Assembly: GCF_035917275.1 (NCBI RefSeq)
Contig: NZ_CP108508.1
Span: 1,426,001 to 1,490,000 of the forward strand
Length of the DNA: 64,000 nt
Source: Streptomyces sp. NBC_01237
GTDB taxonomy: Bacteria; Actinomycetota; Actinomycetes; Streptomycetales; Streptomycetaceae
Direction: 5' to 3'
The notes under the pieces are model-generated. The model was not told where the DNA came from. It saw only the letters and a list, made by a program, of their open reading frames with translations, and did no database searches. The position numbers were made by a program, and so were the translations under genes. Shown piece after piece: positions 56,873 to 64,000 of the stretch (positions are counted from its first letter, which is position 1; each line of letters begins with the position of its first letter).

Positions 56873-57901
56873 ATGTTCACCGATGAGGCCGCGCTCGAAG
56901 AGCGGCTCGCCACCCCCTCCTCCGCACTGATCGCCGACCTCGCCGGGCTGGAGGGCGATCTGCTGGTGCTCGGCGCCGGCGGCAAGATGGGGCCGAGCCT
57001 GTGCCGGCTGGCCCGCCGGGCACTGGACGCCGCCGGCCGGACGGACGTCACCGTGTACGCGGTGTCCCGCTGGTCGGACAGGGCGGCAGCCGAGGAGCTG
57101 GAGGCCGCGGGCGTCTCCACCGTCGCCTTCGACCTGATGGACCCGGGCGCCGACCTCGGCGAGCTGCCCGAGGCCGGGAACATCGTCTTCATGGTCGGTG
57201 CCAAGTTCGGTTCGGCCGGGGCGCCCTCGCACGCCTGGGCCGTGAACGCCGCGATGCCGGACCGGGTGGCGCACCGCTGGCCCGCGGCCCGGATCGCCGC
57301 GTTCTCCACCGGCAATGTGTACCCCCTGGTCCCGGTCTCCTCCGGCGGCTGCACGGAGAGCGACCCGGTGGGTCCGGTGGGCGAGTACGCGATGTCCTGC
57401 CTCGGCCGGGAGCGCATCTTCGACCACGCCGCGCTGACCCGTGGCACGAAGGTCGCCAACATCCGCCTCAACTACGCGGTCGACCTGCGCTACGGCGTGC
57501 TCGCCGACATCGCCTCACGCGTATCGGCGGGCGAGCCGGTGGATGTGACGACCGGTCACGCCAACGTGGTGTGGCAGGGTTACGCGAACGAGGTCGCCCT
57601 GCGCTCCCTGCTGCACGCCACCGACGGTACGGCGTTCACCCTCAACCTCACCGGCCCGGAGACCGCTTCGGTCCGTCGCCTGGCCCAGTGGTTCGGCGAG
57701 GAGTTCGACCGGGAGCCGGTGTTCGCGGGCGCCGAGGCGCCGACCGCGCTGCTCTCCGACGCGAGCCGCTGCCACGCGCTGTTCGGCTACCCGGACGTGA
57801 CGCTGCGGACCCTCGTCGCCTGGCAGGCCGACTGGCTGCGCCGCGGGCTGCCGCTCTCCGGCAAGCCCACCAAGTTCCAGGTCCGTGACGGAAGGTTCTG
57901 A
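56873..57901 (+). CDS. NAD-dependent epimerase/dehydratase-family protein
   Basis: 342 residues. The N-terminal glycine motif VLGAGGKMG (~32-40) is unusual in lacking the strict GxxGxxG spacing. STGNVYP (~145) and a Tyr-x-x-x-Cys segment (EYAMSCLG) sit where SDR-extended enzymes have YxxxK, so the catalytic Lys appears to be Cys. The C-terminal half contains NIRLNYAVDLRYGVL and a typical substrate-domain tail. It may be a divergent extended SDR or epimerase, with activity uncertain because of the missing Lys. It sits 6 bp after the permease and 8 bp before the aldolase gene, so it belongs to the sugar operon. Confidence 0.75.
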   Translation: MFTDEAALEERLATPSSALIADLAGLEGDLLVLGAGGKMGPSLCRLARRALDAAGRTDVTVYAVSRWSDRAAAEELEAAGVSTVAFDLMDPGADLGELPEAGNIVFMVGAKFGSAGAPSHAWAVNAAMPDRVAHRWPAARIAAFSTGNVYPLVPVSSGGCTESDPVGPVGEYAMSCLGRERIFDHAALTRGTKVANIRLNYAVDLRYGVLADIASRVSAGEPVDVTTGHANVVWQGYANEVALRSLLHATDGTAFTLNLTGPETASVRRLAQWFGEEFDREPVFAGAEAPTALLSDASRCHALFGYPDVTLRTLVAWQADWLRRGLPLSGKPTKFQVRDGRF

Positions 57902-57909
57902 TCCACCCC

Positions 57910-59001
57910 ATGTCCACTCCTTCTCCTGTGTCCGCGCCGTCCCCGGTGTCCGCTTCCTCCCCCGCCTCCACGCCCGCGCTGGACGCGCTCGCCCACGGCG
58001 CGGTGATCCCCGCCCACCCGCTCGCGCTGCACGCGGACGGTACGTTCGACGAGCGCCGCCAGCGGGCGCTGACCCGCTACTACCTCGCCTCCGGAGCGGG
58101 CGGCGTGGCCGTCGCCGTGCACACCACCCAGTTCGAGATCCGGGAGCCCGGCGTCGGGCTGTTGCGCCCGGTCCTCGAACTGGCCGCCGAGACCATCGAC
58201 GCGGAGGCCGGCCGCCCCTTCATCAAGGTCGCCGGAGCCTGTGGCTACACCGCGCAGGCCGTCGCCGAGGCCGAGACCGCCGCCGCCCTCGGCTACGACG
58301 CGGTACTGCTCAGCCCCGCGGTGCCGGGCGCCGACGAGAAGGGCCTGCTGGAGCGGGCCCGTGCCGTCGGCGAGGTGCTGCCGGTGATCGGCTTCTACCT
58401 CCAGGAGGCCGTCGGCGGACGCTATCTGTCGCCGGGTTTCTGGTCGGCGTTCACCGATCTGCCGTCCACCGCCGCGGTGAAGATAGCCCCGTTCGACCGC
58501 TATCGCACCGCCGACGTCGTACGGGCCGTGGCCGCCGCCGACCGTGCGGACGAGGTCGCGCTGTACACCGGCAACGACGACGACATCATCGGCGACCTCC
58601 TCACCCCGTACGAGACGGCGAACGGCACGCGGCGCTGGTTCGCGGGCGGGCTCCTGGGCCAGTGGGCCGTCTGGACGAGCTCCGCCGCGACGCTCCTGGA
58701 CGACGTGCGGGCGGCGCGCGCCGGGGACCACGCGGCGATGGTGCGCTGCCTGGCCCGGCGCACCGAGCTGACCGATGCCAACAGCGCGGTCTTCGATGTG
58801 CGCGGCGCGTTCCGCGGCTGCATCGCCGGGGTGCACGAAGTCCTGCACCGTCAGGGCCTGTTGGCCAACATCCGCTGCCTGGACCCGGCCGAGACGCTGT
58901 CGCCGGGGCAGGCCGAGGAGATCACCCGGGTGGCCGAGGCATACCCTTGGCTGACCGATGACGCCTTCGTTGCGGAGCACCTCGATGCCTGGCTCTCCTG
59001 A
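57910..59001 (+). CDS. Dihydrodipicolinate synthase-family aldolase/dehydratase
   Basis: 363 residues. A TIM-barrel of the DHDPS/N-acetylneuraminate lyase superfamily, with the Schiff-base Lys in AVKIAPFDR (~195) and the catalytic Tyr in IGFYLQ (~162). The first ~22 residues are a low-complexity Ser/Pro/Ala stretch, so the true start could be later. The C-terminus is longer than in the ~300-residue family norm. Family members cleave or dehydrate 2-keto-3-deoxy sugar acids to pyruvate and an aldehyde. That would follow the enolase-superfamily dehydratase of the leftward operon. The substrate is not evident. Confidence 0.85.
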   Translation: MSTPSPVSAPSPVSASSPASTPALDALAHGAVIPAHPLALHADGTFDERRQRALTRYYLASGAGGVAVAVHTTQFEIREPGVGLLRPVLELAAETIDAEAGRPFIKVAGACGYTAQAVAEAETAAALGYDAVLLSPAVPGADEKGLLERARAVGEVLPVIGFYLQEAVGGRYLSPGFWSAFTDLPSTAAVKIAPFDRYRTADVVRAVAAADRADEVALYTGNDDDIIGDLLTPYETANGTRRWFAGGLLGQWAVWTSSAATLLDDVRAARAGDHAAMVRCLARRTELTDANSAVFDVRGAFRGCIAGVHEVLHRQGLLANIRCLDPAETLSPGQAEEITRVAEAYPWLTDDAFVAEHLDAWLS

Positions 59002-60007
59002 TCCTGCCGACCGCTCCCGGGTGGTCATCTCCGTACCTCCGCACCTGCGGGCCCAGTTCTTCACCGCCGAGGTCTGGCGGGCCCTGGAGCGGGCGGCCGA
59101 TCTCACCGTGCTGGACGAGCACCGGGACCGGGCCGCCCTGCTCGCGGTCATGCCCGGTGCCCGCGCGCTCGTGACGTCGTGGCGCAGCCCGCGGGCGGAC
59201 ACCGAACTCCTCGATGTCGCGGACCGGTTGGAGCTCGTCGCGCACACCGGTTCGGCGGTCGCCCCGTACGTCACCGAGGAGGTGTTCCGGCGCGGTGTCC
59301 GGGTCACCCAGGCCGGGGACGAGATGGGCCGGCCGGTGGCGGAGGTGGCCCTCGCCTTCACCCTCTCCCTGCTCCACCGCATCCAGCGCTTCGACCACGC
59401 CCTGCGGGGTGGCGCCGAGTGGGCGGTCGCGAGCGAGGCGCCGCCGCGTCACGAGATCCATGGCAGTGAGATCGGGGTCATCGGCGCCTCCCGCACCGGG
59501 CGGGCGTACATCGCGATGGTGCGGGCGATGGGGGCGCGGGTGAGCGTGAGCGACCCGTTCCTCACCCCGGCGGACGCGGCGGACCTCGGTGTGGAGTCCG
59601 TGGACCTGCCCACGCTGCTGTCCCGCAGCCGGATCGTCGCGGTGCACGCCCCGGTGACGGAGGAGACGCACCGGATGATCGGCGCCGAGCAACTGGCGCT
59701 GATGCCGGACGGCGCGGGCCTGGTGAATACCGCGAGGTCCTGGCTGGTCGACGAGGACGCGCTCCTCACGGAGCTGGCCTCGGGCCGGCTGGACGCGGCG
59801 ATCGATGTCTTCGACGCGGAGCCGCTGCCCACCGATCACCCCTTCCGGTCCCTGCCCAATGTGCTGCTCACCCCGCACCAGGCGGCGGGCAGCGTCGAGT
59901 GCCGGCAGCGGCTGGGCGCGAGCGCCGTCGACGAGGTGCTGCGGCTGCTGGACGGCCGTCCCCCGGTGCACGCCGTCACGGCCGAAGCCCTGGTGCGGCT
60001 GCGCTGA
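58985..60007 (+). CDS. D-2-hydroxyacid dehydrogenase family protein
   Basis: 340 residues from ATG 58985, which has GGAG 8 nt upstream and overlaps the aldolase gene by 17 bp; ATG 58958 would lengthen the overlap. The NAD-binding motif reads VIGASRTG (~160). Catalytic Arg (NTARSWLVDEDAL), Glu (DVFDAEP) and His (LTPHQAAGS) are all present. It is likely to reduce a 2-keto acid or oxidise a D-2-hydroxy acid formed in the pathway. The TARS and SRTG forms resemble members acting on sugar-derived hydroxy acids in actinobacteria; substrate unknown. Confidence 0.87.
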   Translation: MPGSPDPADRSRVVISVPPHLRAQFFTAEVWRALERAADLTVLDEHRDRAALLAVMPGARALVTSWRSPRADTELLDVADRLELVAHTGSAVAPYVTEEVFRRGVRVTQAGDEMGRPVAEVALAFTLSLLHRIQRFDHALRGGAEWAVASEAPPRHEIHGSEIGVIGASRTGRAYIAMVRAMGARVSVSDPFLTPADAADLGVESVDLPTLLSRSRIVAVHAPVTEETHRMIGAEQLALMPDGAGLVNTARSWLVDEDALLTELASGRLDAAIDVFDAEPLPTDHPFRSLPNVLLTPHQAAGSVECRQRLGASAVDEVLRLLDGRPPVHAVTAEALVRLR

Positions 60008-60062
60008 GGCTCCGGCCACGCAGCCACCTCATCCCCCTTCACTTCCAGGAGAGTTCACCCCC

Positions 60063-60911
60063 ATGCGTCTCATGCGCGTCGGCGAGCCGGGTTCCGAACG
60101 CCCGGTGCTCGTCTGCCCCGAAGGCCGCCACTACGACCTGTCGGGCATCACCGGCGACATCGACGGCGGTTTCCTCGCCGCGCTCGCCGAGAACCCCCAT
60201 CTGATCCCGGACGAGCCGAAGCTTCCGGAGACCGACATCACCGGGCTGCGGATCGGGGCCCCCGTCGCGCGCCCCTCGGCCCTGCTCTGCATCGGCCAGA
60301 ACTACGCGGCCCACGCGGCGGAGTCGGGTGCGCTGCCGCCCGAGCAGCCGATCCTCTTCTACAAGTCGCCGAACACGGTCGTCGGCCCGTACGACGACGT
60401 CCTGATCCCGCGCGGCTCGAAGAAGACCGACTGGGAGGTGGAGCTGGCCGTCGTCATCGGCCGCCGTGCCTCCTACCTCGACTCCCCCGCCGACGCGGCC
60501 GCGCACATCGCGGGGTACGCCGTCAGCAACGACGTGTCCGAGCGCGCGTTCCAGCTGGAGGAGTCGGGCGGGCAGTGGTCCAAGGGCAAGAGCTGTGCGA
60601 CGTTCAACCCGCTCGGCCCGGTCCTGGTGACGGCCGACGAGGTGGGTGACCCGCAGCGGCTGCGGCTGCGCAGTCACGTCAACGGGGAGCCGCGGCAGGA
60701 CTCCGGCACCGAGGACATGATCTTCAGCGTGGCGCATCTGGTGCACCATCTGTCGCAGTACCTGGTACTGGAGCCCGGCGACATCGTCAACACCGGTACG
60801 CCGCAGGGTGTGGCGCTGTCCGGCCGCTTCCCGTATCTGGCCGCCGGCGATGTGATGGAGGTCGAGATCTCGGGCCTCGGCCGGCAGCGCAGCGTCCTGC
60901 GGCCCGCCTGA
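60063..60911 (+). CDS. Fumarylacetoacetate hydrolase-family protein (2,4-diketo-3-deoxy acid hydrolase-like)
   Basis: 282 residues from ATG 60063 with AGGAG upstream. The ~75-residue N-terminal domain is followed by the FAH fold. Landmarks are CIGQNYAAHAAES (~82-94), FYKSPNTVVGP, DWEVELAVVIG (metal ligands, ~123), SNDVSERAFQ and NTGTPQGVAL. Proteins of this type hydrolyse C-C bonds of beta-diketo acids, for example 2,4-diketo-3-deoxy-L-fuconate or -rhamnonate, to pyruvate plus a hydroxy acid. With the SDR and dehydratase this would complete a non-phosphorylative diketo route. It is last in the rightward operon, 23 bp from the convergent flavin oxidase gene. Confidence 0.88.
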   Translation: MRLMRVGEPGSERPVLVCPEGRHYDLSGITGDIDGGFLAALAENPHLIPDEPKLPETDITGLRIGAPVARPSALLCIGQNYAAHAAESGALPPEQPILFYKSPNTVVGPYDDVLIPRGSKKTDWEVELAVVIGRRASYLDSPADAAAHIAGYAVSNDVSERAFQLEESGGQWSKGKSCATFNPLGPVLVTADEVGDPQRLRLRSHVNGEPRQDSGTEDMIFSVAHLVHHLSQYLVLEPGDIVNTGTPQGVALSGRFPYLAAGDVMEVEISGLGRQRSVLRPA

Positions 60912-60934
60912 GCACTGCCCCGCCCTAGCGGCGG

Positions 60935-62626
60935 TCAGTCCTCCGGAAGCTCGACCGGGGCGATGTCGTCGAAGACGTCGCCGGGGCCGGGGTTCGTCGC
61001 GTCCGTGGCACCGCCGAACTGGGTCATCACACCCCACACGGCGTTGAGCGCGGTCTGTACGGCGCCCTCGGCCCATCCGGCCGTCCAGGAGATGTCGTCG
61101 CCCGCGAGGAACAGCCCCCGCTTGTCGGCGGGCAGCCGGTCCTGCATGAAGTGGGTGAACAGGCGCCGCTGGTAACGGTAGTGGCCGGGCAGGTTCGCCT
61201 TGAACGCCCCCATGAAGTAGGGCTCGTTCTCCCAGGAGACCGTCACCGGGTTGCCGATGACATGGCTGCGGATGTCGACGTTCGGGTAGATCTCGCCGAG
61301 CGACTTGAGCATGACGTCCATGCGCTCGTTCGCGGAGAGCGGCAGCCACTTCAGGCTGTCGTCGCACCAGGTGTAGGACAGACAGATCACGGCGGGCTCG
61401 TCGGGGCCGTTGTCCAGGAGGTACGTGCCCCGGGTCATCCGGTCGGTGAGCGTCATCGACATGGTGTCGCGGCCGGTGGTCTCGTCCTTGTCCAGCCAGA
61501 ACGGCCGGTCGACCGGGACGAACAGCTTGGACGACTCCATGTAGTGGGTGCGCTCCATCGCCGTCCAGTGGTCGATGGGGAAGAGCGCGTCGTCGCAGTC
61601 GATCTTGGAGAGCAGCAGCCAGGACTGCGCGGTGAAGACGGCCGCCCGGAAGGTGCGGATGTCCCCGGTGGCGTCGGTGACCGTGATGCGGTTCTTGGCG
61701 GTGCGGTTGAGCCGGGTCACGGCGGGGCGGGGCTCGCCGCCGTGCAGCGAGGCCAGTGACGTACCGAGCGGCCAGTGCACGATCTTCTGCGGTTCGCGTT
61801 CCCACAGACGCAGCGGCAGCTGCTGGCTGCCACCCGCGATCCCTCGGTGGTGGTCGTCGGCCTCCGTGTAGACGACCCGCAGGATCTCCAGGATCGAGTT
61901 GGGGAAGTCGGTGTCCCAGCCCCCGGTGCCGAACCCGACCTGTCCGAAGATCTCCCGGTGCCGGAAGGACGTGAAGGCGGCGGAGTCGCAGAGGAATCCG
62001 TAGAAGGTCTGGTTGTCGAGCTTCTCGACGAGCTTCGCCCAGATCTCCCGGATGCGCGGCACATCGCGCTCGCGCATCGCCCGGTTCATGTCGGAGAAGT
62101 CGGCGCCCTCCTCCAGGCAGGAGTTCCAGGCGTTCATGACATCGCGGTAGACCTGCGGCAGATCGTCGATGGTCTCGGCGTAGTGCGACTCGCCCTTCAG
62201 GTCCACGACGGTCGACGGCGTGGCCGGGGAGAGCGGGTTGGGGAAGGGCCGGGTCTCCAGTCCCACGAGGTCGATGTAGTGCTGGAGCGCCGTGGACGAC
62301 GGCGGGAAGCGCATGGCGCCCATCTCGGCGGTCAGCGCCGGGTCGCAGCCGTCGAACCCGACGGTGCGCAGCCTGCCGCCGATCTCGTCGGCCTCGTACA
62401 GGACGGGCCGCAGGCCCATCTTCATCAGCTCGTACGCGGTGATGATGCCGGAGAGCCCGCCGCCGATGACGGCGACCTCGGCCCCGTGCTCGGTCGCGGG
62501 AATCTGGCCGAGGCCCGCCGGGTGGGCGAGGAAGTCGTCGTACGCGTAGGGGAAGTCCGGCCCGAACATGGTGATCGGCGGGGCCGCGTCGGTGTGCTGG
62601 ACGGCGTTGGGCACCGTGGACGTCAT
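60935..62626 (-). CDS. davB: FAD-dependent amine oxidase, lysine 2-monooxygenase (DavB)-like
   Basis: 563 residues. A flavin monoamine oxidase with the dinucleotide motif VAVIGGGLSGIITAYEL (~50-66), YEADEIGGRLRT, MGAMRFPPSSTALQHY and a C-terminal FLAGDDISWTAGWAEGAVQTALNAV FAD segment. N-terminal FGPDFPYAYDDFLAHPAGLG and the ending NPGPGDVFDDIAPVEL closely match, from memory, Pseudomonas lysine 2-monooxygenase (~560 residues), which converts L-lysine to 5-aminovaleramide. Tryptophan and phenylalanine 2-monooxygenases are relatives, so the substrate needs testing. The nitrilase-family amidase 45 bp upstream in the same operon supports the DavBA reading. It is convergent with the sugar operon. 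Confidence 0.87.
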   Translation of the reverse strand: MTSTVPNAVQHTDAAPPITMFGPDFPYAYDDFLAHPAGLGQIPATEHGAEVAVIGGGLSGIITAYELMKMGLRPVLYEADEIGGRLRTVGFDGCDPALTAEMGAMRFPPSSTALQHYIDLVGLETRPFPNPLSPATPSTVVDLKGESHYAETIDDLPQVYRDVMNAWNSCLEEGADFSDMNRAMRERDVPRIREIWAKLVEKLDNQTFYGFLCDSAAFTSFRHREIFGQVGFGTGGWDTDFPNSILEILRVVYTEADDHHRGIAGGSQQLPLRLWEREPQKIVHWPLGTSLASLHGGEPRPAVTRLNRTAKNRITVTDATGDIRTFRAAVFTAQSWLLLSKIDCDDALFPIDHWTAMERTHYMESSKLFVPVDRPFWLDKDETTGRDTMSMTLTDRMTRGTYLLDNGPDEPAVICLSYTWCDDSLKWLPLSANERMDVMLKSLGEIYPNVDIRSHVIGNPVTVSWENEPYFMGAFKANLPGHYRYQRRLFTHFMQDRLPADKRGLFLAGDDISWTAGWAEGAVQTALNAVWGVMTQFGGATDATNPGPGDVFDDIAPVELPED

Positions 62627-62671
62627 GGGGTACGGACTCCTTGCGGGTACGGAAGGAAGAAGGGACGGGGC

Positions 62672-63469
62672 TCAGGCGAGGGAGCCGTACAGACCGGGGC
62701 GGCGGTCGTGCAGATACGGGTTGGCGGCGCGCGAGGCGTTCAGGAACGCGGGGTCCACATCGGAGACGAGCAGTTCCTCGCCGCGACCGGCGCGGGCCCG
62801 CACGGTACCGTCGGGCCCGGCCAGGCAGCTCAGCCCGACGAACTCGAACTCGCCTTCCGGGCCGGTCCGGTTGACGTACGCCACATACATCTGGCTCTCG
62901 AAGGCCCGTACCGGCACGACGGACTCGGCGACGAACTGGAACGGGTGCATCTGGGCGGTGGGCACCAGCAGCAGGTCGGTCCCGGCGAGGGCGTGCGCCC
63001 GGACGTTCTCCGGGAACTCGACGTCGTAGCAGATGAGCAGGCCGACGCGGACTCCGTCCAGCTCGGCCTGGACGACGGTCCGCTCACCGGGGGTGAACCA
63101 CTCCTGTTCGAAGCCGCCGAAGAGATGGGTCTTGCGGTAGTTCGCCAGCGGGGTCCCGTCGGGGCCGATGAGCTGGGCCGCGTTGAAGATCAGTTCACCG
63201 GCGCGCTCCGGGTAGCCGTACAGGACGGCGAGTCCGTGCCGTCGGGCGATGTCCGCGACGGCCTGTGCGCCGGGGCCGTCGGCGGGCTCGGCCAGCCGGG
63301 GAACGGCGTCACCGATGGCGTACCCGGTGAGGAACATCTCCGGGCCGGCCAGCAGCCGTGCCCCGGCCGCGGCGGCACGGCCGGCGGCCTCGTCGAGCAC
63401 CTTCAGGTTCTCGGCCACGGCACCGGGCCGGCCGGAGCTCTGGAGCAGGGCGGTACGCAACGGCGGCAT
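62672..63469 (-). CDS. davA: Carbon-nitrogen hydrolase, 5-aminovaleramidase (DavA)-like
   Basis: 265 residues, the length of DavA. Nitrilase-superfamily catalytic residues are all present: Glu in GPEMFLTGY (~45), Lys in NYRKTHLFGG (~112) and Cys in GLLICYDVEFPEN (~147). The GYAIGD, YGYPER and THLFG segments resemble, from memory, Pseudomonas 5-aminopentanamidase, which hydrolyses 5-aminovaleramide to 5-aminovalerate and ammonia. It is the first gene of the operon with the monooxygenase; the start ATG lies after a G-run-rich leader. An Lrp/AsnC-type regulator is encoded upstream on the same strand. If the monooxygenase prefers an aromatic amino acid, this enzyme would hydrolyse the corresponding acetamide instead. 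Confidence 0.85.
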   Translation of the reverse strand: MPPLRTALLQSSGRPGAVAENLKVLDEAAGRAAAAGARLLAGPEMFLTGYAIGDAVPRLAEPADGPGAQAVADIARRHGLAVLYGYPERAGELIFNAAQLIGPDGTPLANYRKTHLFGGFEQEWFTPGERTVVQAELDGVRVGLLICYDVEFPENVRAHALAGTDLLLVPTAQMHPFQFVAESVVPVRAFESQMYVAYVNRTGPEGEFEFVGLSCLAGPDGTVRARAGRGEELLVSDVDPAFLNASRAANPYLHDRRPGLYGSLA

Positions 63470-63479
63470 GGCTGACCTC

Positions 63480-63502
63480 GGGCGGGGTGGGGCGGGGTGG
63501 GG
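63480..63502 (+). other. G-quadruplex-prone run in the davA leader
   Basis: Five G-runs of three to four bases separated by single C or T bases lie on the plus strand, 11-33 bp before the davA start codon. The plus strand is the template for davA, so a G4 would form in the template strand; the RNA would be C-rich. Confidence 0.6.
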
Positions 63503-63512
63503 AGACGTATCG

Positions 63513-63542
63513 AAGGTACGGGGCGGCGATCACCCCGGACAA
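63513..63542 (-). promoter_or_regulatory. Probable davAB promoter
   Basis: On the minus strand TTGTCC (63542-63537) and TACCTT (63518-63513) are separated by 18 bp, a reasonable vegetative-type promoter. The start would be near 63506, ~37 nt before the davA start codon. Confidence 0.55.
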
Positions 63543-63550
63543 GGCGCGAC

Positions 63551-63611
63551 CGTTGCGCATCCACCGTCGATTCGTTGCGCGTGACGGGCGCCCCGCGAAG
63601 ATTTGTTGCGC
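63551..63611. promoter_or_regulatory. Three direct (C/T)GTTGCGC repeats upstream of davAB
   Basis: Copies occur at 63551-63558, 63573-63580 and 63604-63611, with start-to-start distances of 22 and 31 bp, close to two and three DNA turns. They lie directly upstream of the predicted -35 element and between davA and an Lrp/AsnC gene, so they are candidate sites for that regulator acting as activator. The remainder of the 344-bp gap (63612-63813) shows nothing recognisable. Confidence 0.5.
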
Positions 63612-63813
63612 GCGGCATCATCGCAGGTCAGAAGGGTGACATGGGTCTCGGCGCAGCGGGCGGGTCCGACGGTCCGTGGGGGGCCGGCGGCTGCGGACGA
63701 AGCGCCCCTGCGAAGCCCTGGCGATCAGAAGCCCTGAGCCCGGACGGACGCACAGGCCCCCGGACGGGCGGCAGGGACGGCAGGGGCATCGGGACGGCCC
63801 GCCCCGAGGGGCG

Positions 63814-64000
63814 TCAGGCGGGTGGCGGCCCCGCCGAGTAGCGCCGCAGCAGGGGCGACAGCACCAGCACCGACTTCGTCCGCTCCACGTACGGCTCGCC
63901 GGCGATCCGCTCCAGCACCTGCTCGAAGTGGCGCATGTCCGCGGCGAAGACCTGTACGAGCGCGTCGGCGTCCCCCGTCACGGTGGAGGCGGCGGCGACC
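63814..64000 (-). CDS. Lrp/AsnC-family transcriptional regulator, C-terminal part
   Basis: The last ~62 residues are visible (stop at 63814-63816); the rest is beyond the window. TVTGDADALVQVFAADMRHFEQVLERI followed by a VERTKSVLVLSPLL strand is the end of the RAM (effector-binding) domain of Lrp/AsnC proteins. The G-D-A-D turn is part of the typical ligand/oligomer interface. It has the same orientation as davAB and lies 344 bp upstream. It is therefore a likely lysine- or amino-acid-responsive regulator of that pair; such local Lrp regulators of amino-acid catabolism are common. Confidence 0.85.
   Translation of the reverse strand, partial: VAAASTVTGDADALVQVFAADMRHFEQVLERIAGEPYVERTKSVLVLSPLLRRYSAGPPPA

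Noticed and set aside
63497..63841. A 114-codon plus-strand frame between davA and the Lrp gene
   Set aside because: Arg/Gly-rich, no homologous features, and it overlaps the predicted davAB promoter and the end of the Lrp gene.
1..64000. CRISPR arrays, tRNA, rRNA, riboswitches, prophage
   Set aside because: No array-like repeats with unique spacers, no tRNA cloverleaf or rRNA segments, and no recognisable riboswitch core or phage structural genes were found on reading.

Overview
The window is a high-GC actinobacterial chromosome segment and almost certainly comes from Streptomyces. The support is the third-position G/C bias, frequent GTG/TTG starts, a full set of actinobacterial ESX (type VII secretion) genes, Tat-exported proteins, and a sugar ABC importer without its own ATPase. 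No rRNA, tRNA, CRISPR array, transposase or phage gene was seen.

Layout. (1) 1-593 is the end of an MFS transporter, followed by a strong hairpin terminator. (2) 828-38155 is an ESX locus. A long minus-strand unit runs eccD, eccB, three small WXG100-sized proteins, a 721-residue repeat protein, an SseB-like accessory protein, a YbaB-like protein, a fourth small ESX protein, a 5825-residue giant protein and a membrane protein with a golvesin-like C-terminus. eccC is divergent on the plus strand. It is followed by a frameshifted alpha/beta-hydrolase pseudogene, a mycosin-like gene that has lost its catalytic triad, and a beta-helix protein fused to two EccA-type AAA+ domains. EccE was not found. 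(3) 38220-42058 holds an AlkZ-like winged-helix protein, an NCS2 uracil permease and a GNAT acetyltransferase. (4) 42055-60911 is a carbohydrate or sugar-acid catabolic region around an IclR regulator. Leftward genes encode a class III aminotransferase, an enolase-superfamily dehydratase, an amidohydrolase, an SDR and a Tat-exported protein. Rightward genes encode a second Tat-exported paralogue, a Gfo/Idh/MocA oxidoreductase, an ABC importer, an NAD-dependent epimerase-like protein, a DHDPS-family aldolase, a D-2-hydroxyacid dehydrogenase and an FAH-family hydrolase. (5) 60935-63469 is a davBA-type lysine monooxygenase/amidase pair, with the tail of an Lrp/AsnC regulator at the window edge.

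Most notable observations. The giant ESX-linked protein ends in three glycosyltransferase domains like those of large clostridial toxins (GT44), alternating with two caspase-like (C80-like) domains whose His-Cys spacing equals that of TcdB. The mycosin carries D-to-G, H-to-Y and S-to-A changes at its catalytic positions. A 582-bp inverted repeat with one visible mismatch forms the 5' ends of the two Tat-protein genes and flanks about 6 kb containing the regulator and the promoters, so recombination could exchange which promoter drives which operon. The IclR gene has two matching CTGTTC-N9-GAACAG operators, one just downstream of a near-consensus promoter and one over its own start codon.
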